Notes under the pieces: model-generated
What the model was told of the DNA's origin: nothing
Seen by the model: the letters and a program-made list of their open reading frames with translations, nothing else
The model's database searches: none
Translations under genes and position numbers: made by a program
Part shown: positions 1-5,086 of the stretch, piece by piece
Numbering within the stretch: the first letter of the stretch is position 1
How the letters are laid out: every line of letters starts with the position of its first letter
NCBI GenBank assembly: GCA_016781885.1
Contig: JADDPM010000046.1
Span: 8,979 to 15,094 of the forward strand
DNA from: Rubrobacter sp.
GTDB lineage: Bacteria; Actinomycetota; Rubrobacteria; Rubrobacterales; Rubrobacteraceae
Length of the DNA stretch: 6,116 nucleotides
Direction of reading: 5' to 3'

Positions 1-2021
1 TGTAGCTGTGCCATACGCTCTTCGACCCGCCTCTCAAGGGTCTCGTTCAGTTGCCGGATCTCCTCCTCGGCCTGCTTGCGCTCGGTTATGTCCTGCACAG
101 TCCCGATCATCTTGGTCGGCCTACCTGACGCATCGCGCACGACTTCGTACTCGCTGTGAATGTAGCGTACCTCGCCGTCCAACCGAATTATGCGGTACTC
201 GATTTTGGAGTTCCCTCTTCCATGCATGGCCCTGAGAGCCTCTTTTTGCACAGTTCTTCTGTCGTCAGGATGGACATAGTCAAAGAACATCTTGTATCTT
301 GGGACGAACTCCTGCGGAGCAAACCCGAAGATACGGTAAAGTTCAGCGGACCACTGCGCCCTGTCCTCGTCCAAGACGTACTCCCAGCTTCCAAGGTGAG
401 CGATCCGTTGCGCGGCGCGAAGGTTGCTCTCGCTGCGCTGCAATTCCTCTTCAGCCTGCTTGCGCTCGGTGATATCAGTCAACGCGCCCGCCATGCGGAT
501 CGGCGCCCCGTCCTCGTCGCATTGAGTCTGCCCACGAGCAACACAGGTACGGTACTCGCCATAGGGGCGACGAATGCGGAACTCTTCGTTGAACTCCACG
601 CCGCGCTCCAGGTGAGCTGTTACGGCGTCTATAACTCTTTGTCTGTCCTCTGGGTGTAGCCTTTCGGTAAACAGTTCGAAGGTCGGGGTAACCTCAGAGC
701 TAGAGAGGTCGAAGATCTCGAAGAGGCACTCATTCCAGTAGAGGTCGCCGGTGCGGATGTCCCAGTCCCAGATACCGTCGTTGGAACCTTCGATCACCAA
801 CCTGTAGCGCTCCTCGCTCTCTTCGAGTTGCTCGGTGCGCTCCTTGACCCGCTTCTCCAGGCTCTCGTTGAGCTGGCGGATCTCCTTCTCGGCCTGCTTG
901 CGATGGGTGACGTCTTTGGCGATCTCGTAGATACCGACGACCTTATCGGACACGACGATCGGGATGCTCGTCACGTTGAGGTCTACACGGGTACCGCTTC
1001 TGTTGACGATGGTAGTCTCGTAGTTCTGCGACTTGCCTCCTGCCGCATCCTCATATCGGACCGATTCTTCGAGGTCCTCTGCGACGATGAAGTTGGTGAA
1101 CAGCTTTTGCCGAAGCTCCTCAGTTCGGTAACCCAGCATCTCCTCCATGGCCGCGTTAGCAGTGAGAAATTTGCCCTCCAGATCTAGAGAGTAGACCGCA
1201 TCCGAGTTGTGCCTGAAAAGCGACTCGTATTGACGCTCGGTCTTCTCCAGCTCGGCGGCCTGGGCCGAGAACCTCTGGTCGACAACAGAGGTCACCAGCG
1301 TGATCCCCAGAATCATCAGCGTGACGATCCCGATGCCGAAACCTAGCGCGAAGGTATTTATGCCGGAGGTCGCCTCCGCCGTGCCCTCGCCAGTCGGCAT
1401 GAAGGTGGCCGCCGCCATTCCGGTGTAGTGCATTCCCACTATGGCGGCTCCCATGACCAGTGCGCTGCCACCCTTCGCCCACTGCCATCTTCCGCCCGCG
1501 TTGCTCGCTATGCTGAACCTGGACGCCAGCCACAGCGCGGCTATCGAAGCACCGATCGCGATCAAAACCGATAGCGTGAAGAGGAGGGGATCGTAGCTTA
1601 TGATCGCCGGCATCTGCATCGCTGCCATGCCCGTGTAATGCATCGAGGCTATGCCGACGCCCATTATCGGGCTAGCTACGAGCAACGGTGCTAGCCCCAC
1701 TAGGCCACGGTTTACGACGAAGAGCGCTAATGCCGATGCGGCAATTGCTATTATCATCGAGAGTAGCGTAATGGACACATCGTAGGTTACCGGCATAGGC
1801 ATCTTGAAGGCCTGCATCCCGGTGAAGTGCATGGCCCAGATGCCGGTACCCATAGCGAAAGCACCACCGGCCAACCATATCCTACGGGCTCGCCCCTGGG
1901 TTGCCGCAACTTTCCCTGCGAGGTCTAGCGCGGTGTAAGAAGCAAAGACCGCAACTACGTAAGAGAGGACTACGAGGCGCAGATCCCAACCAGCGGCCAC
2001 TGCCATCTCTGTATGGTTCAT
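1..2021 (-). CDS. MHYT-domain membrane sensor with three PAS domains (partial, C-terminus off the left edge)
   Basis: Reading the minus strand from ATG at 2021 gives 673 uninterrupted codons to the window edge. Residues 1-245 form about seven hydrophobic segments (near 15-34, 47-66, 82-103, 107-126, 146-167, 181-204, 222-245) with three MHYT-type motifs: MHFTGM (64-69), MHYTGM (127-132) and MHYTGM (197-202). MHYT domains are membrane modules proposed to bind a metal and sense a diatomic gas; that role is a family proposal, not shown here. Three cytoplasmic PAS/PAC units follow (about 262-375, 402-521, 537-649), ending in DVTHRKQAE, DITERKQAE and DITERKQAE. Charged coiled-coil linkers lie at 372-400 and from 645 on. 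The output domain (kinase, GGDEF or other) lies outside the window. The start is firm: the in-frame codons upstream reach a TGA with no other start, and GGAGAGG lies 10 nt upstream. The gene is less GC-rich than its neighbours. Confidence 0.93.
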   Translation of the reverse strand, partial: MNHTEMAVAAGWDLRLVVLSYVVAVFASYTALDLAGKVAATQGRARRIWLAGGAFAMGTGIWAMHFTGMQAFKMPMPVTYDVSITLLSMIIAIAASALALFVVNRGLVGLAPLLVASPIMGVGIASMHYTGMAAMQMPAIISYDPLLFTLSVLIAIGASIAALWLASRFSIASNAGGRWQWAKGGSALVMGAAIVGMHYTGMAAATFMPTGEGTAEATSGINTFALGFGIGIVTLMILGITLVTSVVDQRFSAQAAELEKTERQYESLFRHNSDAVYSLDLEGKFLTANAAMEEMLGYRTEELRQKLFTNFIVAEDLEESVRYEDAAGGKSQNYETTIVNRSGTRVDLNVTSIPIVVSDKVVGIYEIAKDVTHRKQAEKEIRQLNESLEKRVKERTEQLEESEERYRLVIEGSNDGIWDWDIRTGDLYWNECLFEIFDLSSSEVTPTFELFTERLHPEDRQRVIDAVTAHLERGVEFNEEFRIRRPYGEYRTCVARGQTQCDEDGAPIRMAGALTDITERKQAEEELQRSESNLRAAQRIAHLGSWEYVLDEDRAQWSAELYRIFGFAPQEFVPRYKMFFDYVHPDDRRTVQKEALRAMHGRGNSKIEYRIIRLDGEVRYIHSEYEVVRDASGRPTKMIGTVQDITERKQAEEEIRQLNETLERRVEERMAQL
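3..92 (-). repeat. PAS-linker coiled-coil cassette, copy 2 (residues 644-673)
   Basis: This stretch encodes DITERKQAEEEIRQLNE followed by TLERRVEERMAQL. It matches residues 370-399 of the same protein, both in protein (DVTHRKQAEKEIRQLNE, then SLEKRVKERTEQL) and in much of the DNA. A shorter third copy (DITERKQAEEELQRSES) ends PAS 2 at about 426-476. The pattern suggests PAS-plus-linker units spread by internal duplication. It also suggests a further domain begins just past the left edge, because the first copy leads directly into a PAS domain. Confidence 0.75.
825..914 (-). repeat. PAS-linker coiled-coil cassette, copy 1 (residues 370-399)
   Basis: This is the first copy of the linker repeat in the MHYT-PAS sensor. 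It joins PAS 1 to PAS 2 and has a heptad-like run of Glu, Lys, Arg and Leu (EIRQLNESLEKRVKERTEQL), as expected for a parallel signalling helix between PAS units. The partner copy is at 3-92. Confidence 0.75.
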
Positions 2022-2050
2022 CGACTCATAACCTCTCCATCAAAGTTCAA
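2018..2050 (-). CDS. possible translated leader mini-frame coupled to the MHYT sensor gene
   Basis: A TTG at 2050 sits 5 nt after AAGGAGG, the strongest Shine-Dalgarno-like sequence in the window. It opens a frame reading (M)NFDGEVMSR and stop. The TGA at 2020-2018 overlaps the ATG of the MHYT gene (ATGA), the usual arrangement for translational coupling. The frame is also in register with the truncated receiver just upstream, so it may instead be the leftover C-terminal end of that gene. Coding potential cannot be judged at this length; expression is inferred only from the Shine-Dalgarno and the overlap. Confidence 0.35.
   Translation of the reverse strand: MNFDGEVMSR
2032..2038 (-). promoter_or_regulatory. 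ribosome binding site of the MHYT sensor gene
   Basis: GGAGAGG on the minus strand lies 10 nt before the ATG at 2021. The spacing is slightly long but acceptable. It is the only purine-rich site close enough to serve that ATG directly, and it supports the chosen start. Confidence 0.6.
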
Positions 2051-2055
2051 CCGTT

Positions 2056-2062
2056 CCTCCTT
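2056..2062 (-). promoter_or_regulatory. strong Shine-Dalgarno sequence with no long gene behind it
   Basis: AAGGAGG on the minus strand is a near-perfect anti-16S match. It is 34 nt from the MHYT ATG, too far to position a ribosome there, but 5 nt from a TTG that opens a 10-residue frame ending across the MHYT start. It either serves that mini-frame or lies by chance in the remnant of the upstream receiver gene. Confidence 0.45.
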
Positions 2063-2071
2063 CCACTGCTT

Positions 2072-2209
2072 CTATACCGAACTAACCGGTAGTTTGCGGA
2101 GAAGTTTCAGACCATCCTCGGCCACCCTGCACTCGTGGCCGAATTTTTCGACGCCCTTTTTGAGGATCATGCGAGAGCTAGCGTCGTCTTCGGCAATCAG
2201 AACCTTCAA
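2072..2209 (-). pseudogene. truncated response-regulator receiver domain (N-terminal 45 residues only)
   Basis: From a TTG at 2209, with GGAG 6 nt upstream, the frame reads LKVLIAEDDASSRMILKKGV and continues through EKFGHECRVAEDGLKLLRKL to PVSSV and a TAG. This is the first third of a CheY-like receiver: beta-1 with its acidic pair (D8, D9), helix 1, beta-2 and helix 2. The frame then stops. The phosphoacceptor Asp expected near residue 54, the switch Thr and the conserved Lys are all missing, so it cannot work as a phosphoreceiver. The frame can be extended upstream to an ATG at 2284, but those 25 residues do not resemble a receiver. Beyond the TAG the same frame stays open for 17 codons and ends across the MHYT start, suggesting an internal deletion of a once longer gene coupled to the MHYT sensor. 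A functional small protein cannot be excluded. Confidence 0.75.
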
Positions 2210-2284
2210 GCCCTGCTCCACTCTATCTCGGTTTCGAGAGCTCCAAAAGCGACCCTCGCTAGCCCACAAATAACGTTCATTCAT

Positions 2285-2379
2285 TTATCGGCAGGAGTGA
2301 CTCAAAACTTTAATTGCAGCTACTGTTCTTTAGCGAAAGGTTGGTAGTTCTCTCTACACTGATTGTTGTAAGACGGAGG
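2285..2379. other. AT-richer spacer between the histidine kinase and the receiver remnant
   Basis: The 60 bases at 2281-2340 contain 24 G or C, well below the flanking genes. I see no gene, no convincing stem-loop with a T run after the kinase stop, and only weak promoter-like matches towards the receiver remnant (such as GATAAA near its upstream ATG). Whether the kinase transcript reads through into the MHYT gene is unresolved. Confidence 0.4.
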
Positions 2380-3240
2380 CTAGCCGCGGGGGAGGTAGAC
2401 GGTGAAGGTCGAGCCCTCGCCCGGAGTGCTCTTTACGGTGACGCGCCCGCCGTGGTTCTCGGCAATGTGGCGTACGATGCTCAGGCCGAGGCCGGTACCG
2501 CCGGTCTCCTTGGAGCGAGCCTTGTCTACCCGGTAGAAGCGCTCGAAGATGCGGGCGAGGTACTTCTCCGGTATGCCTATGCCCGTGTCAGAGACGCGCA
2601 CGACGACCTCGTTCCCGTTCGTCTTGGCGGCGACCTCCACACGCCCGCCGGGCGGGGTGTACTTCACGGCGTTCTCAACGAGGTTCGAGAACATAGAGGT
2701 GAGCTGCGTCTCGTTGCCGTTGACAGTGTACAGACCGGTGCTGCCCGAGCGTTTCCAGGAAAGGGAGATGTTTTTGCGGCGGGCTGCGGGCCGGAGTCGG
2801 GCGAGCGTGACCATGAGCACGGCGCGCGCGTCCACGGGTTGGGGGTTCTGCACGCCCTCGCCGCTCTCCAGGCGCGCCAGGTCTAAAAGGTCCGTGATCA
2901 GGTTCGCCAGACGCTCGGTCTCGTTCTTTAGCTGCTCGGCGAAGAAACGCGCCTGGTCCGGATCCTCCTCCAGAATGTCGACGAGGCTCTCGGCGAGGAG
3001 CTTCAAGCTCGTTGCCGGGGTCTTTAGCTCGTGAGAGACGTTCGCGACGAAGTCACGGCGTATCTTGTTGACCCGTTTGAGGTCCACGAGGTTCACGTCA
3101 CCAATGTCCCCCGAGTCATCCCCCTCGAAACGGCTCTCGACGGGATTGGCCGGCGCGGGAGCAACCCCCTTCTTGCGCTGCTCCACTATCTCGCTATCCA
3201 CGCGGATGGAGCGGTCTCTCCTCGATGGGCGCCCCTTCAA
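2380..3240 (-). CDS. PhoR/SenX3-like sensor histidine kinase without visible membrane segment
   Basis: The product is a 286-residue histidine kinase that probably phosphorylates the response regulator encoded just upstream. The HisKA dimerisation domain (about 52-125) has the H-box FVANVSHELKTP with phosphoacceptor His70. The ATPase domain (about 172-285) has the N-box NLVENAVKYT, G1 box DTGIGIP (218-224), F-box FERFYRVD and G2 box GGTGLGLSIV (247-256), so all catalytic motifs are intact. The roughly 50 residues before HisKA are polar, with no transmembrane helix, HAMP or PAS domain, unlike typical PhoR/SenX3 kinases. The start is uncertain. TTG at 3240 has AGAGG 4 nt upstream but overlaps the regulator by 47 nt; GTG at 3201 would overlap by 8 nt but lacks a well-placed Shine-Dalgarno. 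The kinase is probably translationally coupled to the regulator. Its stimulus cannot be read from the sequence. Confidence 0.93.
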   Translation of the reverse strand: MKGRPSRRDRSIRVDSEIVEQRKKGVAPAPANPVESRFEGDDSGDIGDVNLVDLKRVNKIRRDFVANVSHELKTPATSLKLLAESLVDILEEDPDQARFFAEQLKNETERLANLITDLLDLARLESGEGVQNPQPVDARAVLMVTLARLRPAARRKNISLSWKRSGSTGLYTVNGNETQLTSMFSNLVENAVKYTPPGGRVEVAAKTNGNEVVVRVSDTGIGIPEKYLARIFERFYRVDKARSKETGGTGLGLSIVRHIAENHGGRVTVKSTPGEGSTFTVYLPRG

Positions 3241-3967
3241 GCTCCCTCTTGGGGCGCGCCTCGAAGCGGTAGCCCAAGCCCCGGGCTGTGTGGACGTACT
3301 CGTAGTCGCTCTCCGCGAGCGAGGCCCTTATGCGCCGGATGTGGACGTCTATGGTGCGCGAGGAGCCCACGCCGGCGTGATCCCACACCTCCTTTGCCAG
3401 GTCCTCTCGGCTCTTCAACTCCCCGGGTCGCGAGGCCAAAGCCACCAACAACTCGAACTCCTTGAGTCGCAGGGAGAGGGGCTCATCCTTCACCTGGGCG
3501 ACAAAATTTTTCGTGTCGAGCCGTAAGTCCCCGGCTTCGAGCACCTTGCCGCGCGTCCCAGGGGAGCCCATGCTCCTCTTGAGGTTCGCGTTGATTCTGG
3601 CGACCAACTCCTTCATGCCAAACGGCTTGGTCACGTAGTCGTCGGCCCCCGCTTCGAAGCCCCTGACCTTGTCCTCCTCGGCGTCCCTGGCGGTGATCAT
3701 GACGATCACCACCTCCCGGTCTTCCTCCCGGATCTTCTCGCAGACCCTGATACCGGTCTCGCCGGGGAGCATCACGTCTAGCAGGATAAGGTCCGGCCTT
3801 AGCTTGCGGGCGAGTTTCAGAGCCTCGGCCCCGCTCGTCGCCTTCTGTACTCCGAAGCCCTGTCGCTCCAGGTTGTATGCCAGGGTGTTGAGGATCACGG
3901 CGTCGTCCTCGACGATCAAGACCTCCGCCACAGCTACCGTACTCGCACCCAAATTACACCAACCCAT
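3194..3967 (-). CDS. OmpR/PhoB-family response regulator (winged-helix)
   Basis: This is a two-component transcription regulator of up to 257 residues. The receiver domain (about 15-130) has the acidic pair D21/D22 in VLIVEDD, phosphoacceptor D64 in ILLDVMLPG, switch T92 in MITARD, and K114 in YVTKPF, so it should be phosphorylatable. The C-terminal winged-helix domain (about 141-236) has the LSLRLKEFELL segment, the recognition helix around SSRTIDVHIRRIRASL and the closing TARGLGYRF. It resembles PhoB, PhoP and RegX3, but a specific regulon cannot be assigned. It is first in a two-gene unit, its 3' end overlapping the kinase gene. The start is uncertain. ATG at 3967 has only a weak Shine-Dalgarno; GTG at 3931 gives VAEVLIVEDD, the usual family N-terminus. 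The tail after residue 236 is rich in Arg, Glu and Pro and lies over the kinase start. Confidence 0.95.
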   Translation of the reverse strand: MGWCNLGASTVAVAEVLIVEDDAVILNTLAYNLERQGFGVQKATSGAEALKLARKLRPDLILLDVMLPGETGIRVCEKIREEDREVVIVMITARDAEEDKVRGFEAGADDYVTKPFGMKELVARINANLKRSMGSPGTRGKVLEAGDLRLDTKNFVAQVKDEPLSLRLKEFELLVALASRPGELKSREDLAKEVWDHAGVGSSRTIDVHIRRIRASLAESDYEYVHTARGLGYRFEARPKRELEGAPIEERPLHPRG

Positions 3968-3988
3968 GACTCTACAGCCGACGCCGGA

Positions 3989-4001
3989 AGTATAACTTAT
4001 A
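3989..4001 (-). promoter_or_regulatory. probable -10 region of the response regulator-kinase operon
   Basis: The minus strand reads TATAAGTTATACT here, offering two overlapping -10 candidates (TATAAG at 4001-3996 and TATACT at 3994-3989), 22 to 34 nt before the regulator ATG. TATAA-C-TTATA at 3991-4001 is a perfect inverted repeat around one base, and ATAGCTAT at 3999-4006 is a perfect palindrome. The site could therefore bind a dimeric regulator as well as polymerase. No clear -35 box is visible. Confidence 0.45.
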
Positions 4002-4078
4002 GCTATCCGCTTTTAACTAAAGCTTGACGACCGCCGACCCCCCGGAAGACATCCGTGCCGGACCTGACGGCCGGTAGC

Positions 4079-4084
4079 TATAAT
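4079..4084 (+). promoter_or_regulatory. consensus -10 box for the epimerase-DUF1611 operon, likely leaderless
   Basis: TATAAT matches the -10 consensus exactly and ends 6 nt before a GTG at 4091 that is in frame with the epimerase. That spacing puts the expected transcription start on or beside the GTG, the classic arrangement of a leaderless actinobacterial mRNA. No recognisable -35 box lies at 16-18 nt. The upstream TAGC is shared with the divergent promoter. Confidence 0.55.
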
Positions 4085-4090
4085 GACCCC

Positions 4091-5086
4091 GTGGAGATCG
4101 GGGTGGAGAAGCTAACAGTGCGCACCAAACGCCCCTTCGCCATCTCCCGCGGCTCCTCGGACTCCTTCGAACGCGTGGTCTTGACGCTTACGAAGGATGG
4201 CTTCTCGGGCCGAGGCGAGGCGGCCCCAACAGACTTCTACGGCCAGAACGCGGCGAACGTCACGGATGCGCTCGGGGAGGTGCGGGTGCGCGACCCCTGG
4301 GACATCGAGGGCGCCCTCCGGGAGAACGGAAACCTCCCTCCCTCCGCGTTGTCCGCCCTCGACTCAGCCCTGCACGACCTCGTGGCGTCGAGGCTGGGCA
4401 TCCCCGTCTACCGGCTCCTGGGACTCGCCCGTCCCGAGCCCGTGAGCGCTTACACTCTGGGGATAGCGGAGACCGGCACCACGCTCCAGGACGCGAAAGA
4501 GCTCTCCGGATTCCCGATCTTGAAGATGAAAGTGGGGGGCAGGGCGACCCTGGAGACGGTCCGGGAAGTCTTTGAGGTTTCGGGCGCGACTATCTGGGTG
4601 GATGCGAACGAGGCCTTCTCCCCGGAGGAGGCGCCGGAGGTGGCGCGCGGGCTCAAAGACATGGGTGTTGGGATGATAGAGCAGCCCGTCCCGGCCTCGG
4701 CGGGACCGGAGGCGCTGCGCCCGGCGACCCTGGCGGCGGAGCCCCTGCCCGTCATCGCCGACGAGAGCGCCATCACCGCCCAGGACGTGCCGAAGCTTGC
4801 CGGATGCGCGAGCGGGGTTAACGTCAAGCTCGCCAAGTGCGGCGGTATCCGGGGGGCGCTACGCATGATCCACACTGCCCGCGCGCACGGGATGCTCGTC
4901 ATGCTCGGATGCATGGTCGAGACCTCGCTTGGCATCGCCGCCGCCGCCCAGATCTCCGGCCTCGTCGACTTCGTGGACCTGGACGGTGCGATGCTTCTCG
5001 CCGACGACCCCTTCGAGGGCCTTGTCTACGACAACGGCCGCATCCTCCTCCCCGAGGAGCCCGGCCTGGGCGTGAAGCCCCTATGA
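4091..5086 (+). CDS. dgcA: enolase-superfamily racemase/epimerase (N-acetyl-D-Glu racemase DgcA-like or dipeptide epimerase)
   Basis: This mandelate racemase/muconate-lactonizing-type enzyme abstracts the alpha-proton of an amino-acid derivative and reprotonates it. Numbering below is from the upstream GTG at 4055. The N-terminal capping domain includes KRPFAISRGSS and GRGEAAP. The barrel has the K-x-K motif LKMKV (catalytic Lys159), metal ligands D183 (WVDANEA), E209 (MIEQPV) and D236 (IADESA), and the second catalytic Lys261 in NVKLAKCGG. The conserved GCMVETSLG (285-293) and DLDG (308-311) follow. All catalytic residues are present and the length is typical. GTG 4091 is preferred because family members begin about 14 residues before the RPF-type motif and a TATAAT lies 6 nt upstream. 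GTG 4055 (GGAAG 6 nt upstream) and GTG 4103 (GGAG 6 nt upstream) are alternatives. The DUF1611 neighbour favours a DgcA role in D-glutamate use; the DxD motif favours a dipeptide epimerase. The gene symbol is tentative. Confidence 0.9.
   Translation: MEIGVEKLTVRTKRPFAISRGSSDSFERVVLTLTKDGFSGRGEAAPTDFYGQNAANVTDALGEVRVRDPWDIEGALRENGNLPPSALSALDSALHDLVASRLGIPVYRLLGLARPEPVSAYTLGIAETGTTLQDAKELSGFPILKMKVGGRATLETVREVFEVSGATIWVDANEAFSPEEAPEVARGLKDMGVGMIEQPVPASAGPEALRPATLAAEPLPVIADESAITAQDVPKLAGCASGVNVKLAKCGGIRGALRMIHTARAHGMLVMLGCMVETSLGIAAAAQISGLVDFVDLDGAMLLADDPFEGLVYDNGRILLPEEPGLGVKPL

Noticed and set aside
156..659. 167-codon plus-strand open frame, and 828-1187 (119 codons)
   Set aside because: Both are antisense to the PAS region of the MHYT sensor, which reads without a stop and with clear PAS/PAC motifs on the minus strand.
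1156..1878. Minus-strand frames rich in His, Arg and Gly (1156-1533, 1672-1878)
   Set aside because: They are same-strand, out-of-frame readings of the MHYT gene. Their His-rich look comes from frame-shifted ATG-CAC repeats, not from a metal-binding protein.
2285..2379. Rho-independent terminator after the kinase gene
   Set aside because: Only short imperfect pairings (around TAGAGAGAACTA) exist, with no GC-rich stem followed by a T run on the minus strand.
2314..2886. 190-codon open frame on the plus strand
   Set aside because: It lies antisense over the histidine kinase, whose motifs are all intact in the minus frame. Its product shows no family motif. Long antisense frames are common in GC-rich genes.
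3031..3526. Plus-strand open frames of 144 and 153 codons
   Set aside because: They run antisense across the kinase-regulator junction, where both minus-strand proteins have full domain signatures. Their products are Arg/Ser/Pro-rich GC shadow sequence.
4024..4029. TTGACG as the -35 box of the racemase operon
   Set aside because: It is 49 nt from the TATAAT at 4079, far outside the 16-18 nt spacing, and no other -10 sits at the right distance from it.
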